Positions 33,941 through 42,906 are shown, numbered from the stretch's first letter. The stretch: DNA of 64,000 nt from NIOZ-UU35 sp964344175 (GCA_964344175.1 CAYFMI010000001.1:1-64000), one strand, 5' to 3'. Translations and numbers: made by a program. Notes: generated by a model from the letters alone, not told the origin.

Positions 33941-34043
33941 ATTCTGAATCTGTACTCTCGCATTAAAACTGAACAATCCATTCTCCCCGACCCGAGCTTG
34001 GCCCCTTAAGAAGGGCAAGAAACCCCAGGCGCTATTCATCGGG

Positions 34044-34049
34044 TATAAT
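34044..34049 (+). promoter_or_regulatory. -10 box of the formate dehydrogenase cluster
   Basis: TATAAT at 34044-34049 follows the fhs terminator. The -35 position is poor (AACCCC), so an activator may be needed. The predicted start near 34056 argues for translation from the ATG at 34100 rather than the TTG at 34061. Confidence 0.45.
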
Positions 34050-34099
34050 TAGGACGATTTTTGTACGATATGAGCCGCTTACTAAGGACAGAATTTCGC

Positions 34100-35839
34100 A
34101 TGACTTTTCCTTCCCTCAACCTCGATCACCTCATCCCCATCTTGAAGAAATATGCCCCTCACGGGCGCAGCCAACTCCTGCCCACACTTTGGGAAGCCCA
34201 AAAAGTCTACGGATACCTTCCAGAGCCGGTTGTTGCAGTCATTGGAAAAACACTCAAAGTCCCCCTGGCCGACATCCACGGCGTGATTGAATTTTACACC
34301 ATGTTCTACAACGAACCGGCAGGGGAAACGATCGTGCGAGTGTGTGTTAGCCCAATGTGCACTCAACTGGGCGGTGAGATCATTCTAGATTCGGTTTGTG
34401 AACACTTCGGGATTGCGCCTGGAGAGACGACGCCTGATGGGATGTACACCATCGAGGCAGTAGAATGCCTGGGGTTGTGCGATCACGCCCCCGCCGCGTT
34501 AGTGGGGGAGGTTCCGGTCGCCCTCACAGTGGACAGCCAATCCCCAACCTGGATTCAGTCTCCAGATGCTGCTCCGTTTGGCGTACTCGATGGCACACCG
34601 CGCTGGTTGCTAGGCGGCTGCGGACAGGTCAACCCCACTAATATCGCCGAATTCGAAGATTGCGGCGGTTTCCTGGGCATGAAAACCGCTCTCAAGATGT
34701 CGCCCGAAGCCATCATCGAAGAAATTACCCAATCCGGTTTGCTTGGGCGCGGCGGGGCGGCTTTCCCCACCGGCCTGAAATGGAAGTTCGCATCTCAGGC
34801 CGAAGGCACACCCAAATACATGGTCTGCAACGCCGACGAATCCGAGCCGGGCACCTTCAAAGACCGCGTCTTGATGGAGGGGTATCCCTACTCTATCATT
34901 GAAGGCATGGTCATTGCAGCTTACGCCGTCGGCGCGCATCTGGGCTATTTGTACATCCGCGGCGAATATTTTCGCCCCACGAAGATCATGCAAGCCGCCA
35001 TCGAACACGCCCGCCATGCCGGTTATCTCGGCGAGAACATCCTCGGCAGTGGTTTTGACTTCGATATCGAAATTCGTTCCGGTGCAGGCGCTTACGTGTG
35101 CGGCGAAGAAACGGCATTGTTCGAATCTATCGAAGGAAAGCGCGGCTTTCCGCGTTTAAAGCCTCCTTACCCCACCGACCAGGGTTTATTTGGCAAACCC
35201 ACCGACATCAATAATATCGAAACCCTGTGTGCAGCAGCCTGGATTATGGCAAATGGCGCTGCACAATTCCGCGCACTGGGAACCGAGAAATCCACCGGCA
35301 CAAAGGTCTTTTGTCTCTCCGGCGACATTTTAGTCCCAGGCGTGTACGAAATGCCCCTGGGAACAACTCTGGGGGAATTGATCGAGCGGGCGGGCGGTGT
35401 ACAAGGTGAACTGCGCGGCGTACTCATTGGCGGCGCAGCGGGCACCTTCGCCGGGCCGGATGATTTGGAAATGTCGATGAGTTTCGAAGGCCTGGCTGAA
35501 AATCAATACTTTTTAGGATCCGGTGTGGTCAATGTCATCAACACCGAACGCGATATGAAAGCGATCTTATATAGCCTGGCGCATTTCTTCTCCCATGAAT
35601 CGTGCGGCAAGTGTTTCCCTTGCCAACTGGGCACGCAGCGTCAAGAAGAGATCATCCAAAAGGTTCTTGAGGGGAAAACCACAAATGCCGATATTACAAC
35701 CCTGCAAGATGTAGGGTTTACCATGACACAGACTTCCATTTGCGGTGTTGGTCAAATGGCTGCTACGGCAATCCTCTCTGCATATGAAAAATGGCCCGAG
35801 ATTTTCACCGAGCCACGTTCTGTGAGCACTGATCAATAA
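34100..35839 (+). CDS. Fused NuoE-NuoF diaphorase subunit of formate dehydrogenase
   Basis: NADH-binding flavoprotein of 579 residues that joins a NuoE-type thioredoxin-like [2Fe-2S] domain to a NuoF domain. NuoE part (about 1-145): helical domain, then cysteines in CVSPMC and CLGLC. NuoF part (about 180-579): FMN/NADH sites GRGGAAFPTGLKW and ADESEPGTFKDR, an SLBB region, and the 4Fe-4S ligands SCGKCFPCQLGT plus the Cys in TSICGVGQ. There is no C-terminal ferredoxin domain, unlike the second NuoF at 37991. ATG 34100 has AAGGA about 11 bases upstream. First gene of the formate dehydrogenase cluster; likely passes electrons between pyridine nucleotide and FdhA. Confidence 0.88.
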   Translation: MTFPSLNLDHLIPILKKYAPHGRSQLLPTLWEAQKVYGYLPEPVVAVIGKTLKVPLADIHGVIEFYTMFYNEPAGETIVRVCVSPMCTQLGGEIILDSVCEHFGIAPGETTPDGMYTIEAVECLGLCDHAPAALVGEVPVALTVDSQSPTWIQSPDAAPFGVLDGTPRWLLGGCGQVNPTNIAEFEDCGGFLGMKTALKMSPEAIIEEITQSGLLGRGGAAFPTGLKWKFASQAEGTPKYMVCNADESEPGTFKDRVLMEGYPYSIIEGMVIAAYAVGAHLGYLYIRGEYFRPTKIMQAAIEHARHAGYLGENILGSGFDFDIEIRSGAGAYVCGEETALFESIEGKRGFPRLKPPYPTDQGLFGKPTDINNIETLCAAAWIMANGAAQFRALGTEKSTGTKVFCLSGDILVPGVYEMPLGTTLGELIERAGGVQGELRGVLIGGAAGTFAGPDDLEMSMSFEGLAENQYFLGSGVVNVINTERDMKAILYSLAHFFSHESCGKCFPCQLGTQRQEEIIQKVLEGKTTNADITTLQDVGFTMTQTSICGVGQMAATAILSAYEKWPEIFTEPRSVSTDQ

Positions 35840-35847
35840 ATCAATCT

Positions 35848-36627
35848 ATGCAAAAACCTGGGGCTGTTCCCCTTACCTGGCACGAATATAGCGGCGATTG
35901 GGCAAACGCCGCGGGCGAGATCATTGAGGAAACGCTCATCACGCTGTATGTGAACGGCGCAGAGTTGGCGACGATGATGGCGACACCCTATCAACAAAAA
36001 GCCTTAGCCCTGGGCTTTCTGAAAAATGAAGCTATGATCAATGGTCTCTCCGAAGTCGCGATCATATATGTCAGCGAACTCGGCTGCTGCGTGGATGTGT
36101 GGCTGAATCGCCCCTTCGTGAAGCCAGAACGCGTCATCATCACTAGCGGCTGCGGCGGCGGAGTCACCTTTGATGACCCCAGGGTTGGCATTCAACCCTT
36201 AGAGAGTGATGCCCGCATTGCCCCCGAGAGGTTGCGGGCGGCATTCCGTCAATTGCAGCCCCCAAACAGCCTCTACGCCCGCTCGCGCGGTGTTCATGCG
36301 GCCGGGTTGCTAGATACCAAGACACACGAATTCATCGCCATCGTTGAAGATGTGGGTCGGCATAACACCATCGACAAACTGGCCGGGATTTGTATGCAGC
36401 GAGGCATCAGCACCGCCGGGTATGGCATTCTGATCACCGGCCGCGTGTCTTCCGAAATGTTACGCAAAGCCGCCAAAATGGGCTGCCCGCTGATTGCCTC
36501 GCGCACATCACCTACCTCCATGTCGGTGGAGTTAGCTCAGGCCTGGAATATCACCCTGGTGGGCTATGTTCGGCAAGGCAGGCTGCGGGTATATAGCTGC
36601 CCCGGACGACTGGGTTTGCAGGATTGA
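35848..36627 (+). CDS. fdhD: Formate dehydrogenase accessory sulfurtransferase FdhD
   Basis: Sulfur carrier that sulfurates the molybdenum or tungsten cofactor of formate dehydrogenase. The protein has 259 residues. The substrate-cysteine loop reads ITSGCGGGVTF (about 97-107), with the first cysteine kept and the second of the E. coli C-x2-C replaced by Gly, as in many non-proteobacterial FdhD proteins. Further on, VHAAGLLD and IVEDVGRHNTIDKLAG (about 172-187) are diagnostic. It begins 8 bases after the NuoEF stop without a clear ribosome binding site. Its place inside the cluster supports FdhA being a cofactor-dependent formate dehydrogenase. Confidence 0.94.
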   Translation: MQKPGAVPLTWHEYSGDWANAAGEIIEETLITLYVNGAELATMMATPYQQKALALGFLKNEAMINGLSEVAIIYVSELGCCVDVWLNRPFVKPERVIITSGCGGGVTFDDPRVGIQPLESDARIAPERLRAAFRQLQPPNSLYARSRGVHAAGLLDTKTHEFIAIVEDVGRHNTIDKLAGICMQRGISTAGYGILITGRVSSEMLRKAAKMGCPLIASRTSPTSMSVELAQAWNITLVGYVRQGRLRVYSCPGRLGLQD

Positions 36628-36640
36628 AGGTAATAGGATT

Positions 36641-37342
36641 ATGTCTGAAGAATACATACAACTGACCATAGATGAAACCCCCGTAAGCGTCCCGGCAGGG
36701 ACAACGCTTTTAGATGCTGCCAAAGATGCCGATATTGACATTCCGGTGCTGTGTTATTTTGCGCACACGACAGCCAATGGTTTATGCCGGTTGTGTGTTG
36801 TCGAGGTCGAGGGTGACCGCATGTTACAGGCTGCCTGTGTCACCGCTGCGCAAGACGGGGTTGTAGTGCATACCCGCTCCCCCCAGGTGGAGCGCGCCCG
36901 CCGCACAATCTTGGAAATGTTGGCATCCACTGTCGATATTTCGGAAAGCCCAGAATTGCAAGAATTAGTCGTTGAATATGAATGTTTCCCCGAACGGTTC
37001 GAGGGCGGGAAGAAACGTCAACCGGCGATCATCGATGACAACCCGGTTTTCATTCGCGATTATTCACAATGCGTCATGTGCTGGCGCTGCGTTCAGGTTT
37101 GCGCCGACGATGCCCAGTTCACGTACGCGCTCAATTTCAGTGGGCGCGGATTCAATACCCAGATCGCCACCTTTTTCGACAACCCGCTCACCGAGACCAC
37201 TTGTGTTTTTTGTGGCAACTGCATCGGCGTGTGCCCGACGGGGGCATTGAAAGCCAAACGCGAACATCTCATTGAGCAGGGGGTAGCTCCAGAGAAGGTG
37301 ATGGAGTTCACACGGCTCAAGGGGAAGAAAAAGCAACGCTAG
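36641..37342 (+). CDS. HoxU/NuoG-like iron-sulfur subunit
   Basis: Electron-wiring subunit of 233 residues. The N-terminal [2Fe-2S] plant-type ferredoxin domain has cysteines in LCYFAHTTANGLCRLC and AACVTA (about 36-70). The His/Cys region normal for NuoG (HxxDCxxC) is missing; in its place is a charged helix (about 80-125). Two 4Fe-4S motifs follow: CVMCWRCVQVCADD near 146 and CVFCGNCIGVCPTGAL near 189. GAAGG precedes the ATG at 36641; a longer frame overlaps fdhD and is rejected. It probably joins the NuoEF protein to FdhA or to the second NuoF. Confidence 0.83.
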   Translation: MSEEYIQLTIDETPVSVPAGTTLLDAAKDADIDIPVLCYFAHTTANGLCRLCVVEVEGDRMLQAACVTAAQDGVVVHTRSPQVERARRTILEMLASTVDISESPELQELVVEYECFPERFEGGKKRQPAIIDDNPVFIRDYSQCVMCWRCVQVCADDAQFTYALNFSGRGFNTQIATFFDNPLTETTCVFCGNCIGVCPTGALKAKREHLIEQGVAPEKVMEFTRLKGKKKQR

Positions 37343-37440
37343 CGAGATTCTTCACCCGTTCCCAGATATGACCCTTCCCTATCCTAAATGTGATTTTTGT
37401 TAGCTTTGCAGAAAACACAATTGAGATAGAATGGAGTTCG

Positions 37441-37487
37441 ATTACTCAGCCATAACATCATGATCTCATCGAATTTGGCTGAGTAAT
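37441..37487 (+). terminator. 11-bp-stem hairpin between the two halves of the formate dehydrogenase cluster
   Basis: ATTACTCAGCC (37441-37451) pairs perfectly with GGCTGAGTAAT (37477-37487), with a 25-base loop and a T-rich tail (CCCTTTTCTT). It could end the NuoEF-fdhD-HoxU transcript or regulate the nuoE gene. Confidence 0.55.
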
Positions 37488-37539
37488 TCCCTTTTCTTGG
37501 TTCTCAATTTGAAAGTTTGCGGTTGTTCAAGGAGAGATT

Positions 37540-37989
37540 ATGGAAGAATCTATGCAAGCCATCTTGTCATCTTACAAAGGGAAAAAAGAAGAAATCATCC
37601 CAATCCTTCAAAAGGTGCAAGACACTTTCAGCTATATTCCAGAACATTCTATGACAGATATTGCTCGATACACCGGCGTGCCTGAAAGCCAGGTGTATGG
37701 TGTGGCGACCTTTTACGCCCAGTTTCGTTTCACACCCCGCGGAAAGAAGCATTGCATGGTTTGCCGTGGTACAGCCTGCCACGTCAACGGCGCCCCGCGC
37801 ATCTTGGAAGAAATAGAAGAAGCCATTGGAATTAAAGAAGGGCAAACCACTGAAGATCTGGCGTATTCCCTAGAAACCGTCGCCTGCATTGGAGCTTGCA
37901 GCCTGGCCCCGGCAGTTATGATCAACGATACGGTCGAGGCCAAACTTGATCCCAAAAAAGTGCGCAAACTCTTCGGAAGAGAGGTTTAG
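37540..37989 (+). CDS. NuoE-like [2Fe-2S] subunit
   Basis: Thioredoxin-like ferredoxin subunit of 149 residues. N-terminal helical bundle (IIPILQKVQDTFSYIPEHSMTDIARYTGVPESQVYGV), then the cluster ligands in CRGTACHVNG (C-x4-C) and CIGACSLAP (C-x3-C), near 80-130. AAGGAGAG precedes the ATG. The following NuoF starts one base after this stop codon. This is the second NuoE-type module in the cluster, the first being fused to NuoF at 34100. Confidence 0.92.
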   Translation: MEESMQAILSSYKGKKEEIIPILQKVQDTFSYIPEHSMTDIARYTGVPESQVYGVATFYAQFRFTPRGKKHCMVCRGTACHVNGAPRILEEIEEAIGIKEGQTTEDLAYSLETVACIGACSLAPAVMINDTVEAKLDPKKVRKLFGREV

Positions 37990-37990
37990 A

Positions 37991-39874
37991 ATGAGCGATC
38001 TGACCTCCGTGCAAACCCAATCTAACGCGATCTGGGAATCGCTCCTCTCAGGGGACAAAACCCTGATCACCATCGGAAACGCCACTTGCGGACGATCTGC
38101 AGGGTCCATCGAAGTCATGACGGCTATTGAAGCAGAAACGCGTGAACAGGGCTTTGAATGTAATATCATCGAGGTCGGTTGCATCGGCCTGTGCTATTTG
38201 GAACCGATTGTCTGCGTTCAGAAACCTGGCCAACCGATGGTTGTATTTGGCAATGTGACCATAAAGCAGGTCAAGAACTTGGTAGCGGAATATCTATTGA
38301 AGGACCAGATTCCCCGAAGGCTGGTTTTGGGAACTATTGGTGACATCGAACTCGACGACATTCCCAAATTATTCGCTCTACCAGTACTTAAACCCCAGGT
38401 ACGTCGGGCATTAAATCGCTGCGGCTTCATCGACCCAACCGATTTACACCACTATTTTGCCAACGACGGCTACACCGGCCTGACCAAAGCGCTCGAAATC
38501 GGCCCCGAAGCCGTTCTGGAAGAAGTCAAGCAATCCGGGCTGCGCGGGCGCGGGGGCGGGGGCTTTCCTACCTGGCGTAAATGGCGCTTTTGCCGCGACA
38601 CAGAGAGTGATCAGAAGTATCTCATCTGTAACGCCGATGAGGGCGACCCAGGCGCATTTATGAACCGCTCTCTGATCGAGGGCGACCCTCACGCATTAAT
38701 CGAGGGCATGATTATCTCCGGCTATGCATTGGGGGCTTCGATGGGTTATATCTACTGCCGGGCGGAGTATCCCCTGGCGCTTGAGCGCCTGAGGCTGGCA
38801 ATCGAGCAAGCCGAGGCACACGGTTTATTAGGGAAAAACATCCTCGATTCCGGTTTTGACTTCCAAATCAAGATCAAAGAGGGCGCGGGCGCTTTTGTCT
38901 GCGGTGAGGAAACGGCCCTGATTCAGTCCATAGAGGGACAGCGCGGCATGCCGACGCCCCGACCTCCGTTCCCGGCAGTTTCTGGTTTGTGGGGCAAACC
39001 AACCATTATCAACAATGTTGAATCATTAGCTTGTGTAGGCTTGATCTTGCAAAACGGGGCTGACTGGTTTACCGAGTATGGCACCGAGCAAAGCACCGGC
39101 ACCAAGACTATCGCCCTGGTCGGCAAGGTCAAGAACACCGGGCTGGTGGAAGTGCCCATGGGCATTACCTTGCGCGAATTGGTCTTCGATATTGGCGGCG
39201 GCATGGCAGGAGATGGCAAATTTAAAGCCGTGCAGACCGGCGGCCCTTCTGGAGGCTGCGTACCCGAAGCATTGCTCGACATCCCAGTAGATTATGACTC
39301 ACTCAACAAAGCTGGCACCATCATGGGGTCTGGCGGTGTGGTCGTCATGGATGAAAACACCTGCATGGTGGATTTTGCCCGTTACTTTCTGGATTTCGCT
39401 GAAAAGGAATCTTGTGGAAAGTGCGTGCCATGTCGTTTGGGAACCAAGCAAATGCTCACCATTTTAGAAGACATCACCGAAGGCCGCGGTACGCCTGAAG
39501 ATATTGATCTATTGGAAGAACTTGGCGAAGCCGTCAAGGCAGGCTCCCTGTGCGGGTTGGGGCAAACTGCGCCTAACCCCGTCCTGACCACCTTACGTTA
39601 CTTCCGCGAGGAATACGAAGCGCATGTTTTTGGGAAAGCTTGTCCAGCTAAACAATGCAAAGAATTAATCACTTACCATATTCTTGAAAGCTGTGTTGGC
39701 TGCGGCCTGTGTCTGCGGAATTGCTCATCCAAGGCCATCACCGGTGAACCGAAGAAATTGCATGTTATTGACCAGGAACTGTGCCATAAGTGCGGTGTGT
39801 GTTATGAAGTCTGCCCGCCGAAAGTTTTCTCGGTGGAGATACGGACAGGCGAATTGGAGTTAATAGGTGATTAG
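37991..39874 (+). CDS. NuoF-like flavoprotein with N-terminal thioredoxin and C-terminal ferredoxin domains
   Basis: HydB-type subunit of 627 residues found in electron-bifurcating hydrogenases and formate dehydrogenases. N-terminal thioredoxin-like domain with cysteines in GNATCGRSAG, VGCIGLCYLE (about 18-70), NuoF core with GRGGGGFPTWRKW and ADEGDPGAFMNR, SLBB domain, 4Fe-4S ligands SCGKCVPCRLGT, and two more 4Fe-4S motifs at the C-terminus (CVGCGLCLRNC and CHKCGVCYEVC, about 565-610). GAGAGG precedes the ATG. These extra clusters are the usual route to ferredoxin, so the complex may couple NAD(H), ferredoxin and formate. Confidence 0.9.
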   Translation: MSDLTSVQTQSNAIWESLLSGDKTLITIGNATCGRSAGSIEVMTAIEAETREQGFECNIIEVGCIGLCYLEPIVCVQKPGQPMVVFGNVTIKQVKNLVAEYLLKDQIPRRLVLGTIGDIELDDIPKLFALPVLKPQVRRALNRCGFIDPTDLHHYFANDGYTGLTKALEIGPEAVLEEVKQSGLRGRGGGGFPTWRKWRFCRDTESDQKYLICNADEGDPGAFMNRSLIEGDPHALIEGMIISGYALGASMGYIYCRAEYPLALERLRLAIEQAEAHGLLGKNILDSGFDFQIKIKEGAGAFVCGEETALIQSIEGQRGMPTPRPPFPAVSGLWGKPTIINNVESLACVGLILQNGADWFTEYGTEQSTGTKTIALVGKVKNTGLVEVPMGITLRELVFDIGGGMAGDGKFKAVQTGGPSGGCVPEALLDIPVDYDSLNKAGTIMGSGGVVVMDENTCMVDFARYFLDFAEKESCGKCVPCRLGTKQMLTILEDITEGRGTPEDIDLLEELGEAVKAGSLCGLGQTAPNPVLTTLRYFREEYEAHVFGKACPAKQCKELITYHILESCVGCGLCLRNCSSKAITGEPKKLHVIDQELCHKCGVCYEVCPPKVFSVEIRTGELELIGD

Positions 39875-39940
39875 GTTTTAGGCACTTTGTGTATTAGGTA
39901 GGTTCCCCTAATTACCTGAGCACCTGATTGACTAATTCCC
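39863..39940. repeat. ATTAGGT/ACCTAAT-type palindromic repeat before fdhA
   Basis: TAGGTGATTAGGTTTTAGGC overlaps the upstream stop codon and is mirrored by CCTAATTACCTGAGCACCTG, then GATTGACTAATT. It is a low-complexity imperfect palindrome. Right after it comes a run of nine C (39942-39950) just before the ribosome binding site AGGA of fdhA. Confidence 0.5.
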
Positions 39941-39960
39941 TCCCCCCCCCAGGATAAACT

Positions 39961-42669
39961 ATGACAAAAGAAATTCATCTCACCATCGACGGACAAAAAA
40001 TCATCGCCGAACAGGGCATGTCAGTTCTGGACGCAGCCCTGGAAAATGAAATTTACATTCCCCACCTGTGTCATCACCCCGATCTAAAGCCAGTGGGGGC
40101 CTGTCGATTATGCGGCGTGGAGATCGACGGCGGTAAAATGACCATGTCTTGCATGACGCCTGTCCAAGAAGGCATTGATGTCAAAACCGACAGCACAGCC
40201 ATCTATCAGGCTCGCAAGGTTGCCATGGAGCTGCTCATTGCCGACCATCATATGGATTGCCTGGCCTGTGTGGCTGCTAACAACTGCGATTTGCTGACCA
40301 TTTCAGCTTATCTGGGCATCCAACCAGATGGATTGAAAAGGTTGCGGCCTTCAAATAAAGGCTTGCCCATCGACAATTCCAACCCTTTCTTCCAATTTGA
40401 CCCCAACAAGTGCGTGATCTGCGGCATCTGCGTGCGCACCTGTGACGAGGTCGTTGGGCTGGGCGCGCTGGGCTTCATCAACCGCGGTTTCAGAACCGTG
40501 ATCGGCACCTTCGGCAATCAATCTTTCGTCGATTCAATCTGCGAATCGTGCGGCGAATGTGTGGATCGCTGTCCGGTGGGCGCCTTAGCCCCCAAGAAAC
40601 CGGCTGTAGTGGCCCGCGAAGTCCAGAGTACGTGTGTATACTGCGGCGTTGGCTGCGGCATTTATCTTGGCGTCAAGGGGGATAAAGTCGTCAGCGTACG
40701 CGGCGACCGAGAACGCCCCACCAATGAGGGCAGCCTGTGCGTCAAAGGACGCTATGGCTTCAACTTTGTCAACCACCCCGACCGGCTGACCACGCCACTC
40801 GTCAAAAAAGACGGCCAATTTGTCGAAGCCACCTGGGATGAAGCCCTGGGCCTGGTCGCCAGCAAATTGGCCGAGAGTAAAGGGGAGCGCTTTGCAGCCC
40901 TGGCCTCGGCCAAATGCACCAACGAAGATAATTATCTAATCCAAAAATTTACCCGCGCGGTGATGGGGACGAATTCTGTCGATCACTGCGCCAGGCTCTG
41001 ACACAGCCCAACGGTGGCCGGTCTGGTCACCTCCTTTGGTTCGGGCGCCATGACGAACTCGATTGCTGAAATCGATGACGCCGGTACACTCTTTGTCATC
41101 GGAGCCAACACCACCAATGCCCACCCCGTCATTGGGCATCGCATGCGCCGGGCCGCCCAAAATGGGGCCAGGCTGATCGTTGCCAACCCGAAAGAAATCG
41201 ATTTGGTGAAAGTCGCCAACTATTTTATCCAACACCGCCCCGGAAGCGATACCGTTTTACTGATGGGCATGGCGCGCTACATCGTCGAAGAAGACCTGTA
41301 CGACAAGGAATTCATCGCTGAACACTGCGAAAATTTCGAGGCCTTCCGCACCTCGCTGGAAGCCTACCCACCAGAATTCGTCGAAGAAATCACCGGCGTG
41401 CCCTGGGAGCAGATCGCCATCGTGGCGCGCACCTATGCCACCAACACCCCCTCGGCCATCTTCTACGCCATGGGCATCACCCAGCACACTCACGGCACCG
41501 ACAACGTTATGGCTGTCGCCAACCTGGCGCTACTCACCGGGCAAATCGGCAAACCTTCTGCCGGAGTAAATCCTCTACGCGGGCAGAACAATGTTCAGGG
41601 CGCCTGCGATATGGGCGGCTTGCCGAATGTATATCCCGGCTATCAGAAAGTTGCCGATCCCGAAATCCGCGAGAAATTCGAAAAAGCCTGGGGCATTACA
41701 GCGTCAGACGCCGGGACGTCGGACGTCGGACGCTTGTCCGACACCGTCGGCCTGACCCACACTGAGATTTTCGACGCTATCTACGATGGGAGAATCACGG
41801 CTCTTTATATGGTTGGTGAGAACCCCTTACTGACAGAGGCCAATGCCAAACATGTCCGCGCCGCGCTGGAGAAGCTGGATTTCTTCGTTGTGCAAGATCT
41901 ATTCATCTCAGAAACCGCCCAATATGCCGATGTGATCCTCCCCGCGGCCTCCTTCGCCGAAAAAGACGGGACATTCACCAATACCGAGCGGCGGGTACAA
42001 CGTGTTCGAGCGGCGATCCCACCCCGAGGCGACGCCAAACCCGACTGGTGGATCACAGCCCAGATCGCACAAAGAATGGGCGCCTCGGGCTTCGACTTCA
42101 CATCTCCATCCGCAATCATGGACGAGATTAACGCTGTCACCCCCATTTACGCTGGAATCACCTACGAGCGCATCGAAAAAGTCGGGCTGCAATGGCCCTG
42201 CCGAAGCGAAGACGATCCCGGAACTCCCTATCTCCACAAGGGCGCGTTCGCCCGCCCCAACGGCAAAGGCCAGTTTATGCCACTGGAATACAAACTCTCG
42301 GCAGAGATCGCCGACGAGGAATACCCCCTCATCTTAACCACCGACCGCAGTCTGTACCACTACCACTCCGCGACCATGACCCGCCGTGTAGCGGGCCTCG
42401 AGGCATTAGACAGCAACGAATGGCTTAAAATCAACCCTGCCGATGCCGCCAAACTTGGCATTGAAGACGGCCAATGGGTCGAAGTGACCTCACGGCGCGG
42501 CACAGTCAAAGTGCAGGCCCAAATTACCGACGTGTGCCGCACCGGCATGTGCTCAATGACCTTCCACTTTCACGAAAGCCCCACCAACGAGATCACCAAC
42601 CCGGCCCTCGATCCAATTGCTAAGATCCCCGAAACAAAAGTTACTGCCGTCAAAGTAACCGGGGTATAA
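39961..42669 (+). CDS. fdhA: Selenocysteine-containing formate dehydrogenase alpha subunit
   Basis: Catalytic subunit that interconverts formate and CO2. One 902-residue protein is read across an in-frame TGA at 40999-41001 (codon 347). The local sequence VDHCARL-U-HSPTVAGL matches the Sec site of known Sec-FDHs, and both sides are in the same frame. N-terminal NuoG-like part: [2Fe-2S] ferredoxin (about 36-70), HHMDCLACVAANNC (His-Cys3), two 4Fe-4S motifs (CVICGICVRTC, CESCGECVDRC). Then CVYCGVGCG with the 4Fe-4S cluster of the molybdopterin enzyme, cofactor domains, and a C-terminal molybdopterin-dinucleotide domain. AGGA precedes the ATG. A bacterial SECIS hairpin follows the TGA. A GCGTC repeat is embedded at 41701-41750. 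Selenium-insertion genes are not in the window. Confidence 0.95.
41013..41031 (+). promoter_or_regulatory. SECIS element of fdhA
   Basis: GGTGGCC (41013-41019) pairs with GGTCACC (41025-41031) in a 7-bp stem with one G-T pair. The loop is GGTCT, the same loop sequence as in the E. coli fdhF SECIS. The stem begins 11 bases after the TGA, the standard spacing for SelB recruitment. Confidence 0.9.
41701..41750 (+). repeat. GCGTC/GACGTC-rich repeat inside fdhA
   Basis: GCGTCAGACGCCGGGACGTC, then GGACGTCGGACGCTTGTCCG and ACACCGTCGG, read in frame as ASDAGTSDVGRLSDTVG. It shares the 12-mer GCGTCAGACGCC with the complement of 16159-16170 and further words with 22794-22834. Confidence 0.65.
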
Positions 42670-42722
42670 GGTAATCAACACCGCCAGGTTACCCCCAGGT
42701 CTTAGCTGCCCTGCATCCAATT

Positions 42723-42757
42723 AGACCTCCAAAGTCTGAGAGATTTTGGAGGTCTTT
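42723..42757 (+). terminator. Terminator after fdhA
   Basis: AGACCTCCAAA pairs with TTTTGGAGGTCT, followed by TTT. The stem is closely related to the terminator after fhs at 33901-33940. Confidence 0.75.
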
Positions 42758-42844
42758 GCCTTAAAAACCACCCAGTTGTCAGACAGGTTATTTCTGTCGC
42801 CAAATACATGAAATATGTCACCAGATGACCGAGATGCACTCAGG

Positions 42845-42868
42845 TATAATTTGTGTATAATTTCACAA
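42845..42868 (+). promoter_or_regulatory. Promoter of the hydrogenase operon with a Crp/Fnr-like box
   Basis: Two TATAAT boxes lie at 42845-42850 and 42856-42861. Overlapping the second is TTGTGTATAATTTCACAA (42851-42868), a 5-8-5 inverted repeat close to the TGTGA-N6-TCACA site of Crp-family regulators. A regulator bound there would block the -10, so repression is more likely than activation. Confidence 0.5.
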
Positions 42869-42906
42869 TTGGAATGTAAGACGATCCACGCACACGGAGA
42901 AACTTA

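Noticed and set aside
34061..34099. TTG start for the NuoE-NuoF fusion
   Set aside because: It would leave almost no leader after the TATAAT at 34044-34049, and the family N-terminus fits the ATG at 34100 with AAGGA upstream.
41014..42669. A separate molybdopterin oxidoreductase gene after a short FdhA fragment
   Set aside because: The two parts are in one frame, separated only by a TGA at the known Sec site with a SECIS hairpin.
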